Origin: Irregularibacter muris
Lineage (GTDB): Bacteria > Bacillota > Clostridia > Eubacteriales > Garciellaceae
DNA: 40,215 nt
Assembly: GCF_024622505.1 (NCBI RefSeq)
Contig: NZ_JANKAS010000019.1
Coordinates: forward strand, 1-40,215
Direction: 5' to 3'
Shown here: positions 25,443-33,808 of the stretch, one piece after another
Layout: each line of letters begins with the position of its first letter
How positions within the stretch are numbered: position 1 is the first letter of the stretch
The notes under the pieces: generated by a model
What the model saw: the letters and a program-made list of their open reading frames with translations, nothing else
The model's database searches: none
Told to the model about the DNA's origin: nothing
Made by a program: the position numbers and the translations under genes

Positions 25443-27104
25443 TTATGGCTGGTCATAACCCACTACCGTCCATATACCGGTGGCGTCCTGTCTAATTAGC
25501 TTCTTCAAATACACTTTTTGGATAGATGTTTTATCATTATTTATTTCTATTATTGCCTCCTGCCCATTGTTTTGTAGTACTCTCAATTGCTCTAGTTTAA
25601 CTGGATAATCTCCCTCAATTCCTTTGGGAGAGATATCTAAGCTTACAAAAACCTGTGCAACAAACAGGGGATCTAGTTTCCATGGAGAATGTCCCGAATC
25701 GGCATTTTTCTGATCTCCTTTTTCTACTTCTAAGTCTATAGGAATTTCTACTTTTGGGCTAAAGGTGGATAATTTCTTAGAGAATAATTCTACCTGTCCC
25801 TTAGTGAAGTTCTGAATAAATAATGTTAGTTCCTCTAAGGAAGTATTGCCAATAAAAGTATATTCAACATCATTTTTCTGCCACCGAATAGAGTTTATGT
25901 CATTTATATCTGAATACAGTCCCCCTCCCAGAATTCTCGTTTCACTTTCTACTGGGGCTTGAATTTCAGCTATATGATTGTTTATCTTTCCTAATGCAGC
26001 TGTAGATGCTGGTTTAAATTCCTCTCCCGTCTTTCTCTGTCTTAAAATGATATTTTTTCCCTTTTCCTTAGAAACATATTCTATTTCTACTATCTTGCTC
26101 TCTTTGTCTGCAATTATACTATTTTCAATATATGTTTTGGGGATCTCCTTTAGAGTGCTCGGAAAAAATCCCACAATTCCTTGGGCTTCTTCTACATAAT
26201 GAATGCTTTGAGCAGAATCCCTTTGAACTTCTTTAAATCCTTGGGGCTTATGATAAGTTAAAATATCTTTTGGTATTTCCTCTATAAATTTTATATTCTT
26301 ATAGGTGACTCTATATTGCACTCCATAATCCATGGCAGCTTGTTTTTGCAGAGGCATATTTGTCTCTTGATCCACCCATATTTTATAAGGGGTACCGCCT
26401 TGGGGCGTTATTTCCATAACAATAGCAGGCCTTCCAGCAATAGTATCCTTTCCAACTTTTTCAATCTTTATTGCCCCTTTAATCTGATCAATTTCTTTTC
26501 CCAATTCAAACGTGAATTTATAAAGATCAGGAAAAGCCGAAGAAATATTGACTTGCTTTTCTTTGGGCTGGATTTGCCACTTATGTTGTCCGTCATTTGC
26601 TGTAATTAAGCCCTTTTGCCAGCCTTGAATATTTTTAACAAAATAGCGTCCTTGTTTGTCTGCCCATACTTCTAATTTTCCTTGGGTAGTGGACTGGCCA
26701 TTAGCACTGGTTTCTACAATTTCCACGGTTCCATGGTATGCTGCTATTCTTTGGAAAGCCTTTTCCATGGCTTGCACTACATTGGATTGTCCTAAAGGGA
26801 ATGTAAAAGTTAATAAAAAAGAAAATATTAAGATTGCAGCAATGGATCCTACACCTAGGACCCGTCGTCTTTTTACCTTTTTTGTTTTTTCTTTATATTG
26901 TAATTCCTTGGATAGATTGAAAGTCAGTTTGTTAAAATACTCCTCCTTGGGCATAGCTGGTTCTTTAAGCCTCTTAACCCATCTTACGGTATCCAATAGT
27001 TCCTCCATTTTAGACGATTCCTGTGGTCTTTTATGTTCTTTAGGTTGTTTCTCTTGATTTAAGCTATCAATATAATCCGATAGTCTCTTTTCATCATTAT
27101 TCAT
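25443..27104 (-). CDS. probable anti-sigma factor with an extracellular LolA/RseB-like domain
   Basis: The charged cytosolic N-terminus (residues 1-85) probably binds the sigma factor; one membrane helix follows at about 86-106. The remaining 445 residues lie outside. They begin with VVQAMEKAFQRIAAYHGTVEI and contain repeated two-strand units (KLEVWADKQGRYFVKNIQG, PYKIWVDQETNMPLQ) typical of LolA/RseB-type lipid- or stress-sensing domains. A second, unrecognised portion (about 290-553) ends the protein. It starts 13 bp after the ECF sigma gene with AGGAGGG as ribosome site, the standard sigma/anti-sigma pairing. There is no zinc-binding HxxxCxxC motif, so it is not a ZAS-type anti-sigma. Anti-sigma function is inferred from context. 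Confidence 0.7.
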   Translation of the reverse strand: MNNDEKRLSDYIDSLNQEKQPKEHKRPQESSKMEELLDTVRWVKRLKEPAMPKEEYFNKLTFNLSKELQYKEKTKKVKRRRVLGVGSIAAILIFSFLLTFTFPLGQSNVVQAMEKAFQRIAAYHGTVEIVETSANGQSTTQGKLEVWADKQGRYFVKNIQGWQKGLITANDGQHKWQIQPKEKQVNISSAFPDLYKFTFELGKEIDQIKGAIKIEKVGKDTIAGRPAIVMEITPQGGTPYKIWVDQETNMPLQKQAAMDYGVQYRVTYKNIKFIEEIPKDILTYHKPQGFKEVQRDSAQSIHYVEEAQGIVGFFPSTLKEIPKTYIENSIIADKESKIVEIEYVSKEKGKNIILRQRKTGEEFKPASTAALGKINNHIAEIQAPVESETRILGGGLYSDINDINSIRWQKNDVEYTFIGNTSLEELTLFIQNFTKGQVELFSKKLSTFSPKVEIPIDLEVEKGDQKNADSGHSPWKLDPLFVAQVFVSLDISPKGIEGDYPVKLEQLRVLQNNGQEAIIEINNDKTSIQKVYLKKLIRQDATGIWTVVGYDQP

Positions 27105-27117
27105 TCTTATCCCTCCT

Positions 27118-27585
27118 TTATTCTCCCCATTTAAGAATTTTTGTAAGATTTTCTATTGCTCGATATTGTATTACCCGTATATTGTTTTCACTTTTATCCA
27201 TTCTTTTTGCTGTATCTGATACAGAATAACCCTTTATAATCCTTAGATTAATTACCATGCGTTGTTCTTTCCCTAGTAACATCAGAGCTTCTTGTATAGT
27301 TTCTTTCTCAATGATAGACTCAGTGGGGTCTTCTAAGGCTATTTCTCCTGGATTTATCCCATCAATATTAATGCTTGTACCCCTTCTTTTGGTTTTTCGC
27401 CCTTTATCTCTTATGATATTTAATGCTACCGTTTTTAAAAAGCTAATGTGTTTTTCTATTTTATTATTCTTTTTTTGCATATAGGAAAGGGCTTTTAAAT
27501 AGGTTTCTTGGGTAATATCCTCTGCTTCTTCACGGTTTTGAACTTTGTAATATATAAAGCGATATAAGGACTGCCAAGTAGCCAA
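27118..27585 (-). CDS. ECF-type RNA polymerase sigma factor
   Basis: Region 2 reads WQSLYRFIYYKVQNREEAED followed by ITQETYLKAL, and region 4 is LLGKEQRMVINLRIIKGYSV followed by SDTAKRMDKSENNIRVIQYR. This is the compact two-region layout of ECF factors. The TTG at 27585 has only a weak ribosome site and would start inside region 2. The frame is open upstream through LEEICLATW and back past IKTKGEDNSNT, where GGAGG stands before an ATT codon but no ATG, GTG or TTG is present. A non-standard start at that ATT (about 27630) is likely; see findings. It probably drives its own promoter and that of the GH3 lipoprotein. Confidence 0.88.
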   Translation of the reverse strand: MATWQSLYRFIYYKVQNREEAEDITQETYLKALSYMQKKNNKIEKHISFLKTVALNIIRDKGRKTKRRGTSINIDGINPGEIALEDPTESIIEKETIQEALMLLGKEQRMVINLRIIKGYSVSDTAKRMDKSENNIRVIQYRAIENLTKILKWGE

Positions 27586-27692
27586 ACATATTTCTTCTAA
27601 TGTATTGGAATTATCTTCTCCTTTTGTTTTAATTAGATATACACCTCCATCACTGCAATTGCATTGCTCATTAGAATCCTTGTACTAATAAA

Positions 27693-27718
27693 GACGTTAA
27701 ATCAACAGAAATGTTACA
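27693..27718 (-). promoter_or_regulatory. ECF-type promoter of the sigma/anti-sigma operon
   Basis: On the minus strand, TGTAACATT (-35, from 27718) and CGTCTTTA (-10, from 27696) are separated by 16 nt between TGTAAC and CGTC. The same elements occur before the GH3 gene. It fits autoregulation of the ECF sigma factor. Confidence 0.7.
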
Positions 27719-27807
27719 TGTTCTACAAAAAAGATTACCTCTTTATTGATCAAGAAGGAACATTAGATCTTAGAGAATAAGAAGAATTTCCCCATTTCAA
27801 CACAAAA

Positions 27808-27838
27808 GGATGGGTTCACTTATTTCCTGAACCCATCC
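27808..27838 (-). terminator. terminator of the GH3 lipoprotein gene
   Basis: GGATGGGTTCA / TGAACCCATCC form an 11-bp stem 23 bp after the GH3 stop, with TTTTGTGTT following on the minus strand. Confidence 0.85.
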
Positions 27839-27860
27839 CTTATTGAAAATATTAACCTTT

Positions 27861-29090
27861 TTAAAAGTTTTCTAAAATCCTGCCCATTTCTCTGTTTATT
27901 TTATCAATCTCTATATCTTCGATCTTCTCATCTGCTAATCCATAATCTTTTTTTATCTTTAATATTCTATACAGGCTTTGATCGATTCGATCTTCAGGTA
28001 TTTCTCCATTTTCTACTGCATTTTTTAGAGCATCCAATACCTTCACTTCATTTTCATATTCATGACAAACCAAAACAATGTCACTACCTGCTTTTATAGA
28101 CTGGATTGCCGCTTCTCCTATATCATAGTTTTCCATAATGGCACCCATAGTCATATCATCTGTAATAATCAACCCATTAAAACCTAGTTGTTCTCGTAAA
28201 ATCCCCTGGATAATGGGCTTTGATAAAGTGGCTGGGTGTTGAGGATCTATCTTATCATAGAGGATATGGGCTACCATTACCGTATCTGCCCCATTGTCTA
28301 TGGCCTTTTTAAAGGGGAGAAGTTCAAGTTCCATAAGCTCGTCAATATCTTTATTTACAAGGGGTAACCCTAAATGAGAGTCTACATCGGTATCTCCGTG
28401 GCCGGGAAAATGTTTCACAACAGATAGAATGTTTTCAGATTGAATGCCCTTCATGGTTTGAATTCCTAGTTCACTGACTATCTTTTCATCGGAGCTGAAA
28501 GATCGATCTCCTATAACAGGATTATTCGGATTGCTATTGATATCTAAAACAGGTGCAAAATCCATATTAAACCCCAAGGATTTTATCTGCTTGGCAATAG
28601 TCCTTCCTATCTCATGGGAAAGCATTGGGTCATTCTTTTTTCCTATTGCTCCATTAGGAGGTAATTTTTTAAACTCTGGGGGCATTCTACTTACCCTTCC
28701 CCCCTCCTCATCAATAGATAAAAACAAAGGAATAGAATTTTTACCATTTGCATTTTTCAAATCATCCGTAAGGTTTACTAGTTGTTGGGGGTTTTCTATG
28801 TTTTTACTAAACAAAATAAATCCACCTACATAATGGTTCTCTATCATTTCCTGGACATGTTCATCTAGACTGTGCCCTTCCAAACCTACCATTACCATTT
28901 GTCCCACTTTTTCCTCTACTGTCATTTCTTGAATTTTTTCTTGAATGGGATCTTTTTCCTTTTGGGATTCTTCCATATCCTGCTGAGGTGACTTTTCATC
29001 ACGCTTATCTTCCTGTACATCCTTGGAACATCCTATAACAATACCTAAGAATATCAGCAGAACTATCCCCATAACAAATTTTTTATCCAT
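27861..29090 (-). CDS. nagZ: glycoside hydrolase family 3 beta-N-acetylhexosaminidase, lipoprotein
   Basis: The lipobox GIVIGC places the lipidated Cys at residue 21, followed by a charged linker (about 22-55), so the enzyme sits on the outer membrane face. The GH3 catalytic domain shows the NagZ His motif in VVKHFPGHGDTDVDSH and the Asp nucleophile in LIITDDMTMGAI. It hydrolyses terminal beta-GlcNAc from muropeptides or other glycans. At 409 residues it is the short, single-domain form. AGGTGA precedes the ATG. An ECF-type promoter 143 bp upstream, matching that of the neighbouring sigma gene, places it in a cell-wall stress regulon. Confidence 0.9.
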   Translation of the reverse strand: MDKKFVMGIVLLIFLGIVIGCSKDVQEDKRDEKSPQQDMEESQKEKDPIQEKIQEMTVEEKVGQMVMVGLEGHSLDEHVQEMIENHYVGGFILFSKNIENPQQLVNLTDDLKNANGKNSIPLFLSIDEEGGRVSRMPPEFKKLPPNGAIGKKNDPMLSHEIGRTIAKQIKSLGFNMDFAPVLDINSNPNNPVIGDRSFSSDEKIVSELGIQTMKGIQSENILSVVKHFPGHGDTDVDSHLGLPLVNKDIDELMELELLPFKKAIDNGADTVMVAHILYDKIDPQHPATLSKPIIQGILREQLGFNGLIITDDMTMGAIMENYDIGEAAIQSIKAGSDIVLVCHEYENEVKVLDALKNAVENGEIPEDRIDQSLYRILKIKKDYGLADEKIEDIEIDKINREMGRILENF

Positions 29091-29232
29091 TCAATTCACC
29101 TCACCTTTTTATCATTATACCTTATGTTCTTCTATATTCAATATATTGGGTATTAGCCCACTTTTTCATTTGTTCTCCTGATGTTTGCAGAGATTAATCC
29201 TCTCTCCTGACTAGAGTATCTATAATAGTAAA

Positions 29233-29259
29233 GACGTAAAAATAATAGGGAATGTTACA
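29233..29259 (-). promoter_or_regulatory. ECF-type promoter of the GH3 lipoprotein gene
   Basis: TGTAACATT (from 29259) and CGTCTTTA (from 29236) on the minus strand, 17 nt between TGTAAC and CGTC, match the elements upstream of the ECF sigma gene almost base for base. Confidence 0.7.
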
Positions 29260-29338
29260 TACTTTTAGACAAAAATGGATTTTATTTTTCGATTTTATTT
29301 TTCATAGATATCAAGAAAGTAACCATCATCGCTGTAGT

Positions 29339-29387
29339 GCAATAGAAAAGTCTGATCTCAAAGGGACATAAGACACTTTTCTATTGC
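29339..29387. repeat. intergenic hairpin, copy D of the dispersed family
   Basis: Arms GCAATAGAAAAGTCT (29339-29353) and AGACACTTTTCTATTGC (29371-29387) pair apart from a two-base bulge. The arms resemble copies A-C. Confidence 0.45.
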
Positions 29388-29393
29388 AAAATA

Positions 29394-29415
29394 AATGACG
29401 GGTATCCCCGTCATT
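29394..29415 (-). terminator. terminator overlapping the lipoprotein stop codon
   Basis: AATGACGG (29394-29401) pairs with CCGTCATT (29408-29415), followed on the minus strand by TATTTT. It includes the TGA of the lipoprotein gene. Confidence 0.7.
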
Positions 29416-30316
29416 TTAGTTCGTGTCTTATATCCTCTAGATTCTTCAGGGCAATATCCCTTTTAATCCTTAAAAGAGGTAAGTTTTCATTTTCAATAGC
29501 TTTTTCTAAATCTTCTAAGGAAAGTCTTAATTTTTCTACAAGGGGTTTTTGTTTCTCTGGTATATCAGCTATTTGTCTTAGGGTGTTCATTAAGGATTCT
29601 CTTGGCTCTACTCTGATTTTGGCCTGAAACCAACTTCCTTCTTTAGCGTCCAAATAGGATTGTCTTGTGAGATAGTCCATCTTTCCTAAAGTACCATCAG
29701 GGTTTCCTTTATAAACATCCATGAAATTGGAAAGAGCTAAAATGACATTATTACATTCTTGAAGCACAAGATCCCTTTCTTCCTCTGTAATATAAGTAGT
29801 GAGGTCATATAGAGCCTTCTCCATCTCTGTTATCTTATTCATATCTACTCCCTCTTTGATTACCATGGATTCATATTCATTCCAAGATTCATGAAGGGAT
29901 TTTAGTGCTTCTTGAGATTCTTGCCATTTCTCTATTATTTGTGCTTGTTTTTCCTTGCTCTTTTCTATATCTTCTCTTTCCTGCTCTTCTTGAGGGCTTT
30001 CCATGGTTGAGGAACTCTCCTGCTGCTGTTGTTCCCCTCCCTGCTGTGTCTGCTGTTCTTCACTCTGCTCTTGATTCTCTTTGGGCATTACATCCTCAGG
30101 TTTAATTCGTCCCACTTCTTCAATGCTCTCAATCTGGTTAATCATATCATGAACATGCTCATCCATTGCCTTTAAAGGACCAGGAATTTTTTCCTTGTCT
30201 TGTTTCCCTTCGGGGGAAGGTCTTTCTTGAGCTCTACAACCCACTGCCATGCCTAATAGAGAAAAAATTACTAGAATTATAATGAAAGCCTTTGCTAAAT
30301 CTCGGATTTTTTTCAT
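29411..30316 (-). CDS. lipoprotein of unknown function, Gln/Glu-rich linker and helical domain
   Basis: A basic start, a hydrophobic stretch and the lipobox GMAVGC put the lipidated Cys at residue 27. Residues about 80-120 are a low-complexity Gln/Glu/Ser linker (SEEQQTQQGGEQQQQESSS), then a mostly helical, charged domain to the end suggests an antiparallel helix bundle. I recognise no family. GGGAG precedes the ATG. The gene lies 320 bp upstream of the GH3 lipoprotein on the same strand, but has its own terminator and no recognisable ECF promoter. Confidence 0.7.
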   Translation of the reverse strand: MKKIRDLAKAFIIILVIFSLLGMAVGCRAQERPSPEGKQDKEKIPGPLKAMDEHVHDMINQIESIEEVGRIKPEDVMPKENQEQSEEQQTQQGGEQQQQESSSTMESPQEEQEREDIEKSKEKQAQIIEKWQESQEALKSLHESWNEYESMVIKEGVDMNKITEMEKALYDLTTYITEEERDLVLQECNNVILALSNFMDVYKGNPDGTLGKMDYLTRQSYLDAKEGSWFQAKIRVEPRESLMNTLRQIADIPEKQKPLVEKLRLSLEDLEKAIENENLPLLRIKRDIALKNLEDIRHELK

Positions 30317-30344
30317 ACTACCACTCCCATAGGTTTCCTAATAT

Positions 30345-30839
30345 TTATAAATATACCAGCATATCATCCTTTTGTATTGTTACTTGTTTGTCCATAAGCT
30401 TTAATACCTGTTTTGTTCTATCTCCTCGGTCAATAGCATCTAGATATATAATCTCCTCCGGGATAATCTTGATTACCTGAAGTTTTTCTTCCTCCAATAA
30501 ATGGGCATGGGCGATATATTTTTTCGCTTCCTCTATAAGCCCCTTATCTTCTAAGCTCGTTCTGGCTTGACCAAATATTTGAACGCCTTTAATTTTTCTA
30601 TAGTCTACATATTCTGTATTGACCAAAAGACATACTTTAGGATTTTTTTCAATGGCCTTGAATTTTTCTCCACCAGCGGAAGGAATATAGATATTCAACT
30701 CTTCTCCTAAATAATACTGTACAGGGCTACTTCTTGGGATTTCATTCATACAAGTTGCTATAGATGCACTTTTGTGTTCTTTCAAAAATTTCTCTATATG
30801 ATGTTCCAATTGTTCAAAGGACATTTTTTTGTTTTCCAT
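30345..30839 (-). CDS. pyridoxamine 5'-phosphate oxidase-like FMN-binding split-barrel protein
   Basis: The 164-residue protein fits the small split beta-barrel flavin family: a helix, then SASIATCMNEIPRSSPVQYY, the strand ELNIYIPSAGGEKFKAIEKN, and KVCLLVNTEYVDYRKIKGVQIFGQA. Members bind FMN, F420 or heme and reduce diverse substrates, so the reaction cannot be assigned. Length is normal. AAGGAG lies 11 nt before the ATG. It is upstream of the Gln/Glu-rich lipoprotein gene on the same strand with only a 28-bp gap, so they may be co-transcribed. The 222 bp between it and the divergent YcxB-like gene hold a weak TATAAT (30985-30990) and nothing else recognised. Confidence 0.8.
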   Translation of the reverse strand: MENKKMSFEQLEHHIEKFLKEHKSASIATCMNEIPRSSPVQYYLGEELNIYIPSAGGEKFKAIEKNPKVCLLVNTEYVDYRKIKGVQIFGQARTSLEDKGLIEEAKKYIAHAHLLEEEKLQVIKIIPEEIIYLDAIDRGDRTKQVLKLMDKQVTIQKDDMLVYL

Positions 30840-31061
30840 TTCTTACATACTCCTTTCATGCTTTACTTTCTTATAGTTTTCATTAACAGGCTTAAAACTA
30901 TTCATAAAATAAGCAGAGATATGGAATTTAAAATTTATTTTTTGAATTGCATTCTAAATTATTTAAATGTAATTGAAAATATCATATAATAAGATCAATA
31001 TCCCATCAGTAAACTATTTATCATGAATATATGAAATACATTTGCAAGGAGAAAATAGGCA

Positions 31062-31595
31062 ATGGAAATAAGTTATTCTTTAAATGAGCAGGATTACATA
31101 GATTTTAATCTCTATCACATTAATCATTCAGATACTTTAAAAAAATCTCTGATGATTCAAAGATATGTCTTACCCTTGATTTTTTTCATTATTCCCTTTG
31201 TGGCTACCAGGGTTACAGATATCCCTCTATGGTATTGGACATCGGTGTCCATGGTTGCTATTGTTGTATGGATGATTTTTTATCCTCGGTATTTTAAGTG
31301 GGAAATTTCCAAGAGATTGGTTAAAATGCTAAAGGAAGGAAAAAATGACGTTATGCTAGGTCATCGGAGTTTGTCCTTAACTTCCCAAGGAATTATTGAA
31401 CATAGTGTTGGAAGTGAATCTAAAACCAGTTGGGATGTCGTAGGAAATATCTATGAAACCAAAGATTATCTTTTTATTTACATTAGCTCGGTGTCCGCTT
31501 ATATTGTTCCTATTAGAATCTTTGAATCTATGGAGCATAAAGAGAAATTTTTAAAGGAAATAGATGACTATAAAGCTATGGAAAAAGAAAACTAA
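31062..31595 (+). CDS. YcxB-like membrane protein
   Basis: The 177-residue protein has an N-terminal cytosolic strand region (SYSLNEQDYIDFNLYHINHS), two membrane helices (about residues 32-70), and a C-terminal YcxB-like domain with SLTSQGIIEHSVGSESKTSW and YIVPIRIFES. YcxB proteins are widespread in Firmicutes and of unknown function; the C-terminal domain resembles a PH fold at the membrane surface. AAGGAG precedes the ATG by about 11 nt. It is transcribed alone, ending in a hairpin that overlaps its stop codon. Confidence 0.75.
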   Translation: MEISYSLNEQDYIDFNLYHINHSDTLKKSLMIQRYVLPLIFFIIPFVATRVTDIPLWYWTSVSMVAIVVWMIFYPRYFKWEISKRLVKMLKEGKNDVMLGHRSLSLTSQGIIEHSVGSESKTSWDVVGNIYETKDYLFIYISSVSAYIVPIRIFESMEHKEKFLKEIDDYKAMEKEN

Positions 31596-31625
31596 CCTGG
31601 GAATATTCCTAGGTTAATTTTCTTT
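31594..31625 (+). terminator. bidirectional terminator between the YcxB-like gene and the flavodoxin-like lipoprotein gene
   Basis: AACCTGGGAA (31594-31603) pairs with TTCCTAGGTT (31606-31615), one mismatch, followed by AATTTTCTTTTT on the plus strand. The minus strand also reads into a T-rich stretch. Confidence 0.75.
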
Positions 31626-31655
31626 TTATGGTCATTCTATTGATTTTTATCTATT

Positions 31656-32516
31656 TTAGAAAAAATCCTTATCTAATTTTTTAACTAAATCTTCTCTTAA
31701 TTTTTCTAACTCTTCTTTATAATTTTCAGAATTATTGGCGGGAGTTCTATCATTTACAAATCTTCCTTTGTTTTGCACACCCCAAAATCCTGCTGTATCA
31801 TCATCAAATACTTTAAAAGCCTTCATATATTCATCCCAAGCTTCATCATCAATGCCTACACCATCTCCTATATACCCTCTACCGCCCCCTAAGAAGCCAG
31901 CATTCATTATGGTATAGATAGATTTATCCTTGAGTAATCCCTCTAAGCCGTCTTGGGTATCTCTATAGGCGAATTGTTTTGCAAAAACGCTTTCCATATA
32001 GCCCTTTACTATAGCTGTGGGAGTATCATGCCAATTGGGATAACAAAAGATAATATAATCTGCTTTTGTAACAAAATCCTGCTCTTTTTTGATCTCTGCA
32101 CTGGGCTCTCCAGCACCGTCTTTCGCATAATAAAAATTGTCCTTCGTAATTACTGGGTTGAAGTTGATATCATATAGATCTCTTAGTTCTACCTCTACGC
32201 CCTTTTCTTCAAAATGCTTCATAGCTGTATAAACCAAATCATAGTTTACGCTGTATTTTCTTGGATCTCCTACAATAAACATAGCTTTTTTAGCCTCTCC
32301 ATCGGTAAATCCCTTAGGCTTATATTCTTTTACTAAATCTTCAGGTAGTAAAGAAGCTGAGGTTTCTCCATCTGCAGTACTGGCACCAGCTTCTGAATCT
32401 GTATTTTTACTTTGCTGTTGATTTTCCTCTCCTTTTGAGTTTTCACTAGCAGCACAACCTGCTAAGGCAACTACTAAAGAAAGAATGAGCATAATAGCAA
32501 TCAATCTTTTTTTCAT
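31656..32516 (-). CDS. surface lipoprotein with a flavodoxin-fold NAD(P)H oxidoreductase domain
   Basis: From the ATG at 32516 (AAGGGGG upstream) the protein has a signal peptide and lipobox VALAGC, lipidated at Cys21, then a low-complexity Gln/Ser/Ala/Glu linker to about residue 60. The rest fits the flavodoxin_2/KefF-MdaB family: KKAMFIVGDPRKYSVNYDLV is the FMN phosphate loop, DFVTKADYIIFCYPNWHDTP is the flavin loop, and GYMESVFAKQFAYRD follows. Family members are normally cytosolic quinone or NAD(P)H reductases; export is unusual. A partner electron donor outside the cell is not evident. The LysR-type gene lies 69 bp upstream on the same strand. Confidence 0.8.
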   Translation of the reverse strand: MKKRLIAIMLILSLVVALAGCAASENSKGEENQQQSKNTDSEAGASTADGETSASLLPEDLVKEYKPKGFTDGEAKKAMFIVGDPRKYSVNYDLVYTAMKHFEEKGVEVELRDLYDINFNPVITKDNFYYAKDGAGEPSAEIKKEQDFVTKADYIIFCYPNWHDTPTAIVKGYMESVFAKQFAYRDTQDGLEGLLKDKSIYTIMNAGFLGGGRGYIGDGVGIDDEAWDEYMKAFKVFDDDTAGFWGVQNKGRFVNDRTPANNSENYKEELEKLREDLVKKLDKDFF

Positions 32517-32584
32517 TTTTGTCCCCCTTATATTTGTCATAGTTTTATAATCAATAGCAAATTTGCTATGAATATATGAGAATG

Positions 32585-33490
32585 TTAATTATAGGATTCT
32601 ATTAATCTATTGATGAAAAATTTAAGTTCTTCTTTTAATCGTTCATTTTTTCTCTTCACCACTCCACAGGTGATCTCTAACTTTTTATCTTCATAGGGAA
32701 TTCTAGCCAAGGTACTATGAATCTTCTTTTTACATTTCCAGTCTACTTCTACAGCAAAGGAAGGTAAATGATGAAGGGCATCATTATAAGCTTGGGTTCC
32801 ATTGGTGAGTATGGTCTTATTGGTTTCAGGAATATCTAAATACTCTAGTTCAGGATGCAGGCCAAATATTCCCTCAAATAAATAAGATTTTTTCACATGG
32901 AACAATCTCTGTAAATCCTCCCTGGAAAGGACCTTTAATTGGCTTTTCTCATTTTTCTTACTAATATGGATCTTCAAATCTCCTACAAACAAATCCTGCA
33001 ATTCTAGATTTTCTCCTACTAAATATTGCATAATATTTTTCCTCTGAAGCTCACTATAGAGAATTAAACCTATATCGCAATAACGATCCAATACTTTTTG
33101 GATGGATTCCTCTGCTCCTCCCTTAGATAGCTCAAATTCATAATTCTCATTATTATATTTTTCACATACTTCATAGAATCTAAAGTTAATAATTTCTGAT
33201 CCAAAGGATGCTATTTTGACCTTATTTTCATTGGATTTACTGGACAATTTATTCTCCACAATATGAAATTGCTTCACAATAGACTTGGCATGGTGATAAA
33301 TTTCCACTCCATAGGAAGTTAAAGCCACGCCCCTATTATTTCTATAAAATATAGTCTTTCCCAACTCCTCCTCTAAAGCAGAGACCTGATTGCTTAGATT
33401 GGGTTGAGAAATAAATAAATTGTTAGCAGCTCTGGATATGCTACCGGTTTCAGCGATTTCCACTATATATTTTAATTGATTGAAATCCAT
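32585..33490 (-). CDS. LysR-family transcriptional regulator
   Basis: Residues about 1-60 are the winged helix-turn-helix (MDFNQLKYIVEIAETGSISR, then AANNLFISQPNLSNQVSALE, then ELGKTIFYRNNRGVALT). The remainder is the periplasmic-binding-protein-like effector domain. It is about 301 residues, the normal length. The ATG at 33490 has GAGG 6 nt upstream; the GTG at 33496 has no room for one. It probably regulates the adjacent surface flavoprotein gene, given the shared strand and 69-bp gap; this is inference. Confidence 0.9.
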   Translation of the reverse strand: MDFNQLKYIVEIAETGSISRAANNLFISQPNLSNQVSALEEELGKTIFYRNNRGVALTSYGVEIYHHAKSIVKQFHIVENKLSSKSNENKVKIASFGSEIINFRFYEVCEKYNNENYEFELSKGGAEESIQKVLDRYCDIGLILYSELQRKNIMQYLVGENLELQDLFVGDLKIHISKKNEKSQLKVLSREDLQRLFHVKKSYLFEGIFGLHPELEYLDIPETNKTILTNGTQAYNDALHHLPSFAVEVDWKCKKKIHSTLARIPYEDKKLEITCGVVKRKNERLKEELKFFINRLIESYN

Positions 33491-33496
33491 GGGCAC

Positions 33497-33808
33497 CCTC
33501 TACTTTGATAAAATAAGCACAATAATTAAGTCCTCTTTAATATATATCAACATTGTTAATTATTCAACTAAGCGGGTTATATGTATTTTTAGGTGCTACC
33601 TATTAAAAATTTATATATAGGCTAGTTCTAATCCTTCTCTGAGTATTTCTATAATTCTCTCAAAATAACCCCTTAAAATTTTAACCTTTTATGTCTACCC
33701 TATTGCTGCAGAAGCATTCTTACTCTAAGATAATTGTTTATAGTCTGTTTTAGATTCGTGTTCTTGGAAATAATTAAGGTATAACAACTAAAGATGGAGG
33801 TTTAGAAA
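33497..33808. other. 312-bp divergent intergenic region
   Basis: This lies between the LysR gene and the glutaredoxin gene. It contains the glutaredoxin ribosome site GATGGAGG near 33793 and a TATAAC (near 33780) that could be a -10 box, without a convincing -35. I see no coding sequence or structured element. Confidence 0.4.
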
